Source: Desulfurococcales archaeon
GTDB taxonomy: Archaea; Thermoproteota; Thermoprotei_A; Sulfolobales; Desulfurococcaceae
DNA: 5,020 bases
Direction of reading: 5' to 3'
Assembly: GCA_026985375.1 (NCBI GenBank)
Contig: JALSQP010000017.1
Coordinates: 1 to 5,020, forward strand
Below the pieces are notes generated by a model. That model did not search any database and was not told the origin of the DNA. It was given only the letters and a program-made list of their open reading frames with translations. Shown piece after piece: positions 1 through 4,945 of the stretch. The position numbers and the translations under genes were made by a program. Each line of letters starts with the position of its first letter. Position 1 is the first letter of the stretch.

Positions 1-189
1 TACGGCTGCATTGTATTTCTCTGTGAGCATCCTGATTGTTTCTGCATGGACCCTTATTCTGCGGTCATCTAGTATCTTGCCGGTGTCGGGGTCGATGGGC
101 ACATTAATGTCTATTCTTAGGAGTATCTTCCTGCCTGTTATATCGAAATCCTTTAGGGTCGGGATCCTTGGTAGTTTTAGACCGTTCAT
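1..189 (-). CDS. pgk: Phosphoglycerate kinase, N-terminal 63 residues (cut by left window edge)
   Basis: This is the start of phosphoglycerate kinase, the cytoplasmic enzyme that transfers phosphate between 1,3-bisphosphoglycerate/ADP and 3-phosphoglycerate/ATP in glycolysis and gluconeogenesis. Visible residues include the family signature KILLRIDINVP (residues 21-31). Its Asp27 and Asn29 match the 3-phosphoglycerate-binding D-x-N of the family. It is followed by DDRRIR (41-46), where Arg44 aligns with the conserved substrate-binding arginine. The short Pro-Asp-Pro-Asp-Thr-Gly insert before it resembles archaeal PGKs. The ATG at 187-189 is preceded by a near-ideal ribosome binding site (195-204). 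The ATG-like triplet overlapping that site is followed at once by TAG, so it cannot be the start. The gene lies 278 nt downstream of the flavoprotein gene, in the same direction, behind a very AT-rich region that probably holds its own promoter. About 350 residues are missing beyond the window. The family call is firm. Confidence 0.93.
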   Translation of the reverse strand, partial: MNGLKLPRIPTLKDFDITGRKILLRIDINVPIDPDTGKILDDRRIRVHAETIRMLTEKYNAAV

Positions 190-194
190 CTACA

Positions 195-204
195 TCACCT
201 CCTT
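195..204 (-). promoter_or_regulatory. Strong Shine-Dalgarno site of pgk
   Basis: On the minus strand this reads AAGGAGGTGA, a ten-base match to the archaeal 16S rRNA 3' end. It ends five bases before the pgk ATG. It is the strongest ribosome binding site in the window and fixes the pgk start. Confidence 0.9.
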
Positions 205-217
205 CTTTTAAAATGAT

Positions 218-234
218 TTGAGAAAAAGTCTCAA
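218..234 (-). repeat. Small inverted repeat in the probable pgk leader
   Basis: TTGAGA and TCTCAA form perfect 6-bp arms around a 5-nt loop (CTTTT on the minus strand). If pgk transcription begins upstream, in the AT-rich block near 280-304, this would be a weak hairpin in the mRNA leader, about 30 nt before the start codon. Function is unknown. Confidence 0.45.
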
Positions 235-279
235 CATCACTTATTCTAGAATCGAGTACTGAACTTATTAATTTACTTC

Positions 280-304
280 TTAAATAATTAAAATAATTAT
301 TTAA
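280..304. repeat. 25-bp AT-only palindrome upstream of pgk
   Basis: Perfect 11-bp arms TTAAATAATTA and TAATTATTTAA flank a 3-base AAA spacer. The block lies about 90-115 nt before the pgk start, in a stretch with only 4 G/C among 50 bases (261-310). It contains TATA-like sequence on both strands, so it could be the pgk promoter, a two-way promoter or an operator. The symmetry is seen directly; the role is inferred. Confidence 0.55.
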
Positions 305-349
305 ATTTATTTGATGAGACATTTTTTCCGGTCCAGGCAGTGCTTCATG

Positions 350-367
350 GTGGGAGAAATTTCCCAC
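350..367. repeat. GC-containing inverted repeat between the flavoprotein gene and pgk
   Basis: GTGGGA and TCCCAC are perfect 6-bp arms around GAAATT. The dyad lies about 100 nt past the flavoprotein stop codon and 160 nt before pgk. It ends a GC-rich patch (23 of 40 bases at 328-367) surrounded by AT-rich DNA. No T-run follows directly on either strand, so it is not a typical terminator. A regulator site or a structured RNA end are possible. Confidence 0.5.
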
Positions 368-442
368 AAAGAATTACTATTTAACTCTGTATAAGCTCAC
401 ATTAAATTCTGTTGGTTTACTGAAACTTTTTCTGAGAAAAGG

Positions 443-458
443 AATAAAAATAAAAATG
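443..458 (-). terminator. T-rich terminator of the flavoprotein gene
   Basis: On the minus strand this reads as two successive runs of five T (CATTTTTATTTTTATTCC spans the core), starting about 10 nt after the TAA stop at 468-470. Archaeal transcription commonly ends at such U-tracts without a hairpin. Confidence 0.6.
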
Positions 459-467
459 TTGAGATGA

Positions 468-1685
468 TTATGGCTCGTTCTCGAAGTGAATAGCTCTTGT
501 CGGGCATACACTGGTACAGAGTCCACAACCATAACATTTATCAACATCTACGATTGCAACCCGCTTACCTTCTTCAGTGACGATAATTTTGGCTGCACCA
601 TAGTCGCATACTTGTTCACAGAATCCGCATCCAATACACTTCTTGGCGTCGACGACTGGTGGTTTGGCCCATATTCTCCTGGGCTCTGGACCGAGGTATT
701 TCAGTGCTAGGCCTTTGACATCGAGAATGCTATCGTAACCGTGTCTTCTGAGCCACTGGTCTATCTCCTTAGCTATCCTCTTGAATACTTCTGGGCCCTC
801 AATGAGGACGGCTGTACATATCTGGACAGCCGATGCGCCTGCCATAAAGTATTCTATAACATCTGTACCCTTTGTTATACCGCCTACACCGATTATTGGT
901 AGATTAGTGTTCTTAGCGGCTTCTGCAACCACGGCAAGAGCTAGAGGTTTTAGTGCTGGTCCGCTCATCCACCCGTATCCCTTAGGGCCTCCTACGATGG
1001 GGAGACCTGTCTCGATATCGATGTGGAGTGCCGGGCCAATAGTGTTTGTCGCGACTATTCCGTCAATACCTACTTTCTCGAGCTCTTTTACGAGATCTGG
1101 TATGTTTGGTGTGAATGGACTGAGCTTGGCAAAGATCGGTATGTCAACGGCTTCTCTCAGAGCTTTTGCAGCCTCTACTACTGGCCTGTAGTCTTTGCCT
1201 ATATAATGTGTTGAGAACTCTATGGCTTCAGCGCCCGCTCTCTGTACCTTAGGTCCCAGGAGAGCTAGTTCTTCTGGCTTATAGCCTATACTGACTATGA
1301 ATGGTACCCCCTTCTGCTTAGCGTACTCTCTAACTATCGGGTACTCTCTTTCGAGATAATGTTCTGCCGGGATATCGCTCCACAGCTCGGCATTGAGCAG
1401 TGCGTATATGAATCTATAGTTGCCGCTGTCCGCGTTAACAATCCGTATGTCGCCGGGTCCAAAGGTTTTCAGTATTTGAGCCCTAACCAGCCCTCTATCT
1501 ACAACGCCCATGCTTGGACGCGGTACTATTGCTGGTTTAACGCTTATGGTCTTGGCGACGACTGCACCAACGCCGTTGTCGATCAGTAACTTCATGGTTT
1601 CAGCATCTCTAGATATAGGACAGGCCGCATTCATTAAAGGGTTCTTTAGCTTTAGACCTGCTATCTCGACTTCGAGGCTAGGCAT
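468..1685 (-). CDS. Dihydroorotate/dihydropyrimidine dehydrogenase-like (PreA-type) flavoprotein with C-terminal 2x[4Fe-4S] ferredoxin domain
   Basis: A 405-residue cytoplasmic oxidoreductase. Residues 1-310 form a dihydroorotate dehydrogenase-type TIM barrel expected to bind FMN: NPLMNAACP (15-23), KLSPFTPN (187-194), ATNTIG (212-217), MSGPALKPLAL (240-250), GVGGI (266-270) and GASAVQICTA (283-292). Residues 346-405 are a ferredoxin domain with Cys350/353/356/360 and Cys384/387/390/394 for two clusters. This layout matches PreA, the catalytic subunit of bacterial NAD-dependent dihydropyrimidine dehydrogenase. Oddly, the family's Asn-x-Ser-Cys-Pro active-site motif is replaced around 155-163 by IEFSTHYIG, with no cysteine, so the true substrate is uncertain. 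No partner like PreT is visible. I chose the ATG at 1683-1685: it follows a GGGGG ribosome site, the family N-terminus begins here, and the TATA box places the transcript start near 1716. A leaderless start at 1715, adding 10 residues, cannot be excluded. Confidence 0.85.
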   Translation of the reverse strand: MPSLEVEIAGLKLKNPLMNAACPISRDAETMKLLIDNGVGAVVAKTISVKPAIVPRPSMGVVDRGLVRAQILKTFGPGDIRIVNADSGNYRFIYALLNAELWSDIPAEHYLEREYPIVREYAKQKGVPFIVSIGYKPEELALLGPKVQRAGAEAIEFSTHYIGKDYRPVVEAAKALREAVDIPIFAKLSPFTPNIPDLVKELEKVGIDGIVATNTIGPALHIDIETGLPIVGGPKGYGWMSGPALKPLALAVVAEAAKNTNLPIIGVGGITKGTDVIEYFMAGASAVQICTAVLIEGPEVFKRIAKEIDQWLRRHGYDSILDVKGLALKYLGPEPRRIWAKPPVVDAKKCIGCGFCEQVCDYGAAKIIVTEEGKRVAIVDVDKCYGCGLCTSVCPTRAIHFENEP

Positions 1686-1693
1686 ACAGTAAA

Positions 1694-1700
1694 CCCCCAT
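1694..1700 (-). promoter_or_regulatory. Ribosome binding site deciding the flavoprotein start
   Basis: The minus strand reads ATGGGGG, eight bases before the ATG at 1683-1685. The G-run resembles GGAGG closely enough to pair with 16S rRNA. It favours this start over the in-frame ATGs at 1698-1700 and 1713-1715. Confidence 0.55.
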
Positions 1701-1731
1701 GAGAATGAACTGCACTATTAAATCATATTCG

Positions 1732-1783
1732 TGGTTTCTATATAAGCATCCCTATCAAATGACTACATCTGTGATAGAAACCA
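1732..1783. repeat. 10-bp inverted repeat bracketing the flavoprotein promoter
   Basis: TGGTTTCTAT (1732-1741) and ATAGAAACCA (1774-1783) are perfect reverse complements, separated by 32 nt. Arm centres are 42 nt apart, about four helical turns. One arm overlaps the TATA box and the other lies just upstream of it, as expected for an operator bound by two dimers or by a looping regulator. The regulator is unknown. Confidence 0.5.
1738..1746 (-). promoter_or_regulatory. TATA box of the flavoprotein gene
   Basis: The minus strand reads CTTATATAG, preceded by a purine-rich GGGATG that could be the TFB recognition element. A start about 25 nt downstream would fall near 1716, giving a leader of about 30 nt to the chosen ATG. 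One arm of a 10-bp inverted repeat overlaps the box. Confidence 0.65.
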
Positions 1784-1901
1784 TTAGTTTATCTAATGTG
1801 AATGTTCAGAAGCGTGTTTCAAACTTATTAGAAGAATATCTGTGAAAACAATGTTGAATCAATGAATTTTTTTATCAAGCACGAGAAAATAGTTTTCAAC
1901 A

Positions 1902-1920
1902 TATTTTTTATAAAAAAGGT
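1902..1920 (-). terminator. T-rich terminator of creN7, containing a 14-bp AT palindrome
   Basis: Beginning about 8 nt after the creN7 stop codon, the minus strand reads ACCTTTTTTATAAAAAATA. The six-T run (1912-1917) is a plausible archaeal U-tract terminator. Positions 1904-1917 form a perfect palindrome of six T, AT and six A. Confidence 0.55.
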
Positions 1921-1927
1921 TCCTTGT

Positions 1928-2116
1928 TTAGCCACAGATCGGATACTCGTCCGGCACTTTAGCCCTGAAGTACTTGCCGGTCTCGGGGTCCTGGAATAGT
2001 CCTACCTTAACGCCCTTCCTGCCCTTGGGGCTAAGTTGCCATACCTTCTTGGGTACTAGTTCTACCTCCTTTCCGCTTGGGGTCTTGACCTTGACTGCCT
2101 CGGTGCATGCGACCAT
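1928..2116 (-). CDS. creN7: Chromatin protein Cren7
   Basis: Cren7 is a small, abundant, SH3-like chromatin protein of Crenarchaeota that binds the DNA minor groove without strong sequence preference, bends and stiffens DNA, and constrains negative supercoils. The 62-residue product follows the Sulfolobus Cren7 pattern almost position for position: VKVKTP (8-13), GKE (15-17), ELVP (19-22), KVW (24-26), PKGRKGVK (30-37), GLF (39-41), DPETGKYFR (43-51), then P55 and YPI (58-60). The DNA-contacting Trp26, intercalating Leu28, Phe41 and Arg51 are all kept. I chose the ATG at 2114-2116 because it reproduces the Sulfolobus N-terminal length exactly and follows GGTGA by five bases. The longer start at 2137 would add seven hydrophobic residues with no counterpart. 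Unusual points are Cys4 near the N-terminus and a Cys-Gly tail (61-62) beyond the usual end, in a protein usually without cysteine. The gene has its own promoter and sits between metabolic genes. Confidence 0.97.
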   Translation of the reverse strand: MVACTEAVKVKTPSGKEVELVPKKVWQLSPKGRKGVKVGLFQDPETGKYFRAKVPDEYPICG

Positions 2117-2121
2117 AGCTA

Positions 2122-2126
2122 TCACC
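2122..2126 (-). promoter_or_regulatory. Ribosome binding site deciding the creN7 start
   Basis: The minus strand reads GGTGA, five bases before the ATG at 2114-2116. It supports the 62-residue form of Cren7 over the 69-residue reading. Confidence 0.6.
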
Positions 2127-2171
2127 GTACTATACATTAGAGTGTTATGGGTTATTTAACTTTTTCCTATC

Positions 2172-2183
2172 AGTATATAAAGG
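2172..2183 (-). promoter_or_regulatory. TATA box of creN7
   Basis: The minus strand reads CCTTTATATACT, the best TATA match in the window. Transcription about 25 nt downstream would start near 2151, leaving a leader of about 35 nt. A strong promoter fits the high abundance of Cren7. Confidence 0.7.
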
Positions 2184-2231
2184 TTTAATACTGTACTATT
2201 ACACTCTGTAAAATTTATATAAACATTTTAG

Positions 2232-2257
2232 ATTCTATATAATCATTAATATAGAAT
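2232..2257. repeat. 26-bp dyad upstream of creN7
   Basis: ATTCTATAT (2232-2240) and ATATAGAAT (2249-2257) are perfect 9-bp arms around AATCATTA. The dyad lies about 50 nt upstream of the creN7 TATA box and about 80 nt past the amidohydrolase stop codon. Its left arm plus two bases, TTCTATATAA, also occurs at the flavoprotein TATA box (1736-1745). It could be an operator, but AT-rich DNA produces such symmetry easily. Confidence 0.45.
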
Positions 2258-2310
2258 ACCTATATGGATCATGGCATAGATCAGTATAGATATAACAATA
2301 TGAAAGAGTT

Positions 2311-2328
2311 ATAAAAAATATAAAAATG
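2311..2328 (-). terminator. T-rich terminator of the amidohydrolase gene
   Basis: On the minus strand a five-T run and a six-T run follow each other about 10 nt after the TAA stop at 2339-2341, a typical crenarchaeal U-tract ending. Confidence 0.6.
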
Positions 2329-2338
2329 TATTAACTAT

Positions 2339-3727
2339 TTATTTTTTGTCAAGAACATCCAGCTGATACTCGCCCTTGCTCAGCATTCTATCCCAGAGTC
2401 TCTCGACAACTCTGTGGACGTACTCGAGTGCTTTAGCCTCGTCTATCGTGAGGACTTCCCTTTCCTCCATAACTATTCTGCCATTAACAATTACTGTTTT
2501 GACGTCTTTGCCCGTGAACGTGTTGACGATATGCCCGTACACGGTGTTCTCATTAACAGGTGTTGGCGATAGTTCTGGCCTAATTATTACTACGTCGGCT
2601 TTCTTACCCACTTCCAAGCTTCCGAGTTCTTTCTCTACACCGAACATTTTAGCGACGTTTATGGTCGCCATCTCAACGATCTCCTGTGGCGCCATGAGTC
2701 TTGGGTCGAGATTCCATACCTTGTGTATAAGATAAGTTGTCCTCATGTTCTCGAACACATCGAAGATATATCCATCATTGCCTATACCAACATTAATCCC
2801 CATCTTCATCATTAAGGGTATTCTCGGTACACCTACTGCATTGAGCATATTGCTCATGGCATTGTGTGCGACATGTGCTCCACTTTCCTTTATGAGTTTC
2901 AGCTCGTCATCGTTGGCGTGGACGACATGTACTAATATAACGTCTGGGCCTAGGAATCCGAGTTTGTGCATCCTCTCTATAGGTCTTATACCGTATCTTT
3001 CCATGTTATGATATACGTCTACAAGTCCTTCCTCCACGTGTATTGAAAGTAGTGCACCGTATTTGTTGGCGATCTCACGGGCCATCCTGAACAGGTCATC
3101 TGTCACAGTGAAGCTTGCATGCAAATATATCGCGCCTTTCACAAGTTTTGATGGATCATTGTTGTTCTTCATAATGAAACGCTCATTCTCCTTTACTCCT
3201 CTGATTCCCTCCTCAATGCTACGCCTCTGTGTGGCTTCGAACGTGAGTATTCCTCGTATGCCGACCTCATTTACCGCTTTCTCCATGTGGTCAAGCACGC
3301 CCTCGATCGCGTTGGGGCTGCTTATGTTATCGAAGAACATCGTTGTCCCTGATTTGACAAAGTCGAGAGAACCTATGAGTGCGGCAGCATATGCGTCCTC
3401 GTGGGTCAGCAGTACGTCTAGTGCCCACCATATTCTCTGCAAGTTCTGGATGAAGTCAGTGGGTGGTTCTATTTTGGCGAACCAGGGGCTTGCGCGTAGC
3501 AGTTCTCCATAGAAATGGGTGTGTGCACATAAGAATCCAGGCATTACTACCCCTTTCTTTGCATCGATCACCTTCTCAGCATCGTACTTGTCCTTACCGT
3601 TTCCCTTGCCTATGCCCACGATCTTGTCTTTGTCTATAGCGACATAGCCGTCGGGGATTATTCTGCGTTTATTGTCCATCGTTACTATTAGTCCATTGTT
3701 TATAAGAATCGAGACCTTTTCCTTCAT
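2339..3727 (-). CDS. ssnA: SsnA-type metal-dependent amidohydrolase (purine/nucleobase aminohydrolase family)
   Basis: A 462-residue cytoplasmic amidohydrolase of the ATZ/TRZ/guanine deaminase superfamily, whose members hydrolyse C-N bonds of purines, pyrimidines or triazines. It has the N-terminal beta-sandwich (1-60), the metal barrel and the returning C-terminal strands (about 380-425). Expected metal ligands are His69 and His71 (CAHTHFYG), His230 with Glu233 (SIHVEE), His267 (LVHVVH) and Asp318 (GIGNDG). Beyond the superfamily, FIQNLQRIWWALD (92-104), HNAMSNMLNAVG (288-299) and SPTP followed by GHIV near 387-400 recall Escherichia coli SsnA, which lies in the anaerobic purine-degradation cluster with ygfK and carbamate kinase yqeA. 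The exact substrate cannot be read from sequence; SAH/methylthioadenosine deaminase or guanine deaminase are alternatives, judged less likely. The start ATG has AAGGTGA four bases upstream and a TATA box beyond. It lies 154 nt downstream of the carbamate kinase gene, same strand. Confidence 0.85.
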   Translation of the reverse strand: MKEKVSILINNGLIVTMDNKRRIIPDGYVAIDKDKIVGIGKGNGKDKYDAEKVIDAKKGVVMPGFLCAHTHFYGELLRASPWFAKIEPPTDFIQNLQRIWWALDVLLTHEDAYAAALIGSLDFVKSGTTMFFDNISSPNAIEGVLDHMEKAVNEVGIRGILTFEATQRRSIEEGIRGVKENERFIMKNNNDPSKLVKGAIYLHASFTVTDDLFRMAREIANKYGALLSIHVEEGLVDVYHNMERYGIRPIERMHKLGFLGPDVILVHVVHANDDELKLIKESGAHVAHNAMSNMLNAVGVPRIPLMMKMGINVGIGNDGYIFDVFENMRTTYLIHKVWNLDPRLMAPQEIVEMATINVAKMFGVEKELGSLEVGKKADVVIIRPELSPTPVNENTVYGHIVNTFTGKDVKTVIVNGRIVMEEREVLTIDEAKALEYVHRVVERLWDRMLSKGEYQLDVLDKK

Positions 3728-3731
3728 GATA

Positions 3732-3738
3732 TCACCTT
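3732..3738 (-). promoter_or_regulatory. Ribosome binding site of the amidohydrolase gene
   Basis: The minus strand reads AAGGTGA, ending four bases before the ATG at 3725-3727. It confirms the start of the 462-residue product. Confidence 0.65.
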
Positions 3739-3762
3739 GCCTAAATGAAATCTTGGTGCGAC

Positions 3763-3775
3763 AAAATTATAATCT
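3763..3775 (-). promoter_or_regulatory. Probable TATA box of the amidohydrolase gene
   Basis: The minus strand reads AGATTATAATTTT, giving a start near 3743 and a leader of about 16 nt. A second candidate, CTATATATAG (3825-3834), would give a leader of about 77 nt, so which one is used is uncertain. Confidence 0.5.
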
Positions 3776-3842
3776 TATCATGAAGAATGATGTGAATGAT
3801 CGATACTATGATTAATACTGTATCCTATATATAGTGATAAGA
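3773..3842. repeat. 8-bp inverted repeat spanning the amidohydrolase promoter region
   Basis: TCTTATCA (3773-3780) and TGATAAGA (3835-3842) are perfect reverse complements 54 nt apart. One arm abuts the proximal TATA box and the other abuts the distal CTATATATAG. It resembles, in layout, the spaced repeat at the flavoprotein promoter, though the arm sequence differs. Confidence 0.35.
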
Positions 3843-3844
3843 GT

Positions 3845-3861
3845 AAGGAGAAGAGAAAAAG
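3845..3861 (-). terminator. Pyrimidine-rich terminator of carbamate kinase
   Basis: The minus strand reads CTTTTTCTCTTCTCCTT, starting about 20 nt after the TAA stop at 3882-3884. It is entirely pyrimidine with a five-T run, consistent with a weak archaeal terminator. Confidence 0.45.
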
Positions 3862-3881
3862 AATTGTGGGTTAAGACTTTA

Positions 3882-4859
3882 TTACTGGTCGGGTATTATC
3901 CTTGTTCCAGCCTTGCCCTTGAGTGCATCGTATGCCTGTGATAGGTGAGCTATGATTGCCTGTTTACCGCCGTTCTTGATGAATCTTATTGCTGCTAGTA
4001 CTTTGGGCCCCATGCTTCCAGGCTTGAAGTGGCCCTCTTTGTAGTATTTTTCTGCTTCGCTAACAGTCATTACATCGATCGGCTTCTGCTGTGGTGTTCC
4101 GTAGTTTAGATACACTTTCTCCACGTCGGTGAGTATCATGAAGGTCCCGGCACCTATCGCTGACGCCAGCCTTTCGCCAGCTAGGTCTTTGTCAATCACG
4201 GCTTCTACGCCGTGAAGCCATCCTTTCCCGTCAAAGTATACTGGGATTCCTCCTCCTCCGCTGGCTATAACGATGAATCCTTCGTCGAGAAGCCTCTTTA
4301 TAGCCTCTATCTCCACGTGGCCTTTGGGGTCTGGTGAGGGCACTACTCTTCTCCAGCCGCCGCGCGGATCAGGCTTTACTGTCCAGCCGAATTCTTCGGC
4401 GAGCTTCTTAGCTTCTTCCTCTTCGTACCATGGCCCGATATACTTTGTCGGATTCTGGAATGCTGGGTCGTCTTTCTCAACTATGGTCTGCGTCACGATT
4501 GTGACGACTCCCTTGATCTTCCCGTTGTTGAGTAGTCCTTTCTCTTTGAGCTTGTTGTACAGGCTCTGCTGGATCAGGTATCCAAGCCATCCCTGGCTCA
4601 TAGCGCCTGCGATGTCAAGAGTCATTACATCCAAGTTCTTGAGCTTCTTGCCAGCAAGCATCCACTCGGCGATAATACCTACCTGTGGACCGTTACCATG
4701 TGTGATTGCGACCTTGTAGCCCTCCTCGAGTATCTTTACGAGGAACTCGGCACTCTTGTAGGCGTTCTTCCAGTAGTTCTCGGGGGTGCCGCGTTCTCCC
4801 TTGGTCTGGAACGCGTTACCGCCGAATGCAACGACTACATAATTCTCCTTACGATTCAT
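3882..4859 (-). CDS. arcC: Carbamate kinase
   Basis: Carbamate kinase catalyses carbamoyl phosphate + ADP to carbamate + ATP in the cytoplasm, reversibly. It yields ATP when citrulline, purine or allantoin-type compounds are fermented. In Pyrococcus furiosus the enzyme can also run towards carbamoyl phosphate. The 325-residue product has the whole amino-acid-kinase fold: AFGGNAF (11-17), [10 protein letters not shown] (52-61), [13 protein letters not shown] (82-94), [17 protein letters not shown] (123-139), [17 protein letters not shown] (167-183), ASGGGGIPV (199-207), [11 protein letters not shown] (219-229), LTDVE (243-247) and [14 protein letters not shown] (277-290). Length matches archaeal relatives of about 314 residues. 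I chose the ATG at 4857-4859. It follows AAGGTG by six bases, the family begins a few residues before the first Gly-rich loop, and the TATA box at about 4922 puts the transcript start near 4896. That falls inside the 17-residue basic extension that a start at 4910 would give. Confidence 0.97.
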   Translation of the reverse strand: MNRKENYVVVAFGGNAFQTKGERGTPENYWKNAYKSAEFLVKILEEGYKVAITHGNGPQVGIIAEWMLAGKKLKNLDVMTLDIAGAMSQGWLGYLIQQSLYNKLKEKGLLNNGKIKGVVTIVTQTIVEKDDPAFQNPTKYIGPWYEEEEAKKLAEEFGWTVKPDPRGGWRRVVPSPDPKGHVEIEAIKRLLDEGFIVIASGGGGIPVYFDGKGWLHGVEAVIDKDLAGERLASAIGAGTFMILTDVEKVYLNYGTPQQKPIDVMTVSEAEKYYKEGHFKPGSMGPKVLAAIRFIKNGGKQAIIAHLSQAYDALKGKAGTRIIPDQ

Positions 4860-4865
4860 TCGATA

Positions 4866-4871
4866 CACCTT
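4866..4871 (-). promoter_or_regulatory. Ribosome binding site deciding the carbamate kinase start
   Basis: The minus strand reads AAGGTG six bases before the ATG at 4857-4859. The upstream in-frame ATG at 4908-4910 has only AT-rich sequence before it and no such site. Confidence 0.65.
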
Positions 4872-4916
4872 CTCAGCGTTTTTGTTAGTATATCTTTTTC
4901 TTTTCAACATAATATG

Positions 4917-4929
4917 GTTTAAAAATCCT
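4917..4929 (-). promoter_or_regulatory. TATA box of carbamate kinase
   Basis: The minus strand reads GGATTTTTAAACC. A start about 25 nt downstream gives a leader of about 37 nt to the chosen ATG. The box lies in the 86-nt gap after the upstream gene, so arcC probably has its own promoter. Confidence 0.55.
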
Positions 4930-4945
4930 AATGTGGTAGGAGAGT

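Noticed and set aside
104..367. An 87-codon minus-strand open frame overlapping the start of pgk
   Set aside because: It runs through the pgk ribosome site and 86 nt of pgk in another frame, crosses the AT-only palindrome, and its composition looks like translated non-coding DNA. The pgk frame has clear family motifs.
311..435. Possible C/D box guide RNA: C-box-like TTGATGA (311-317) with CTGA at 420-423 or 432-435
   Set aside because: The spacing of over 100 nt is about twice that of archaeal C/D RNAs, the C box deviates at its first base, and internal C'/D' boxes are missing.
781..1191. Long plus-strand open frames opposite the flavoprotein, amidohydrolase and carbamate kinase genes
   Set aside because: They lie fully antisense to genes with strong family motifs, and their Ser/Ile/Pro-rich products are typical mirror readings of such genes.
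1759..1845. A 28-codon plus-strand open frame (starting MTTSVIETIS and ending LLEEYL)
   Set aside because: The nearby TATA-like sequence would start transcription after its ATG, there is no ribosome site, and all other genes are on the opposite strand. The short length makes chance likely.
3789..3802. Tandem ATGATGT and ATGATCG resembling C/C' boxes upstream of the amidohydrolase gene
   Set aside because: No matching CTGA D boxes at the required spacing on the same strand.
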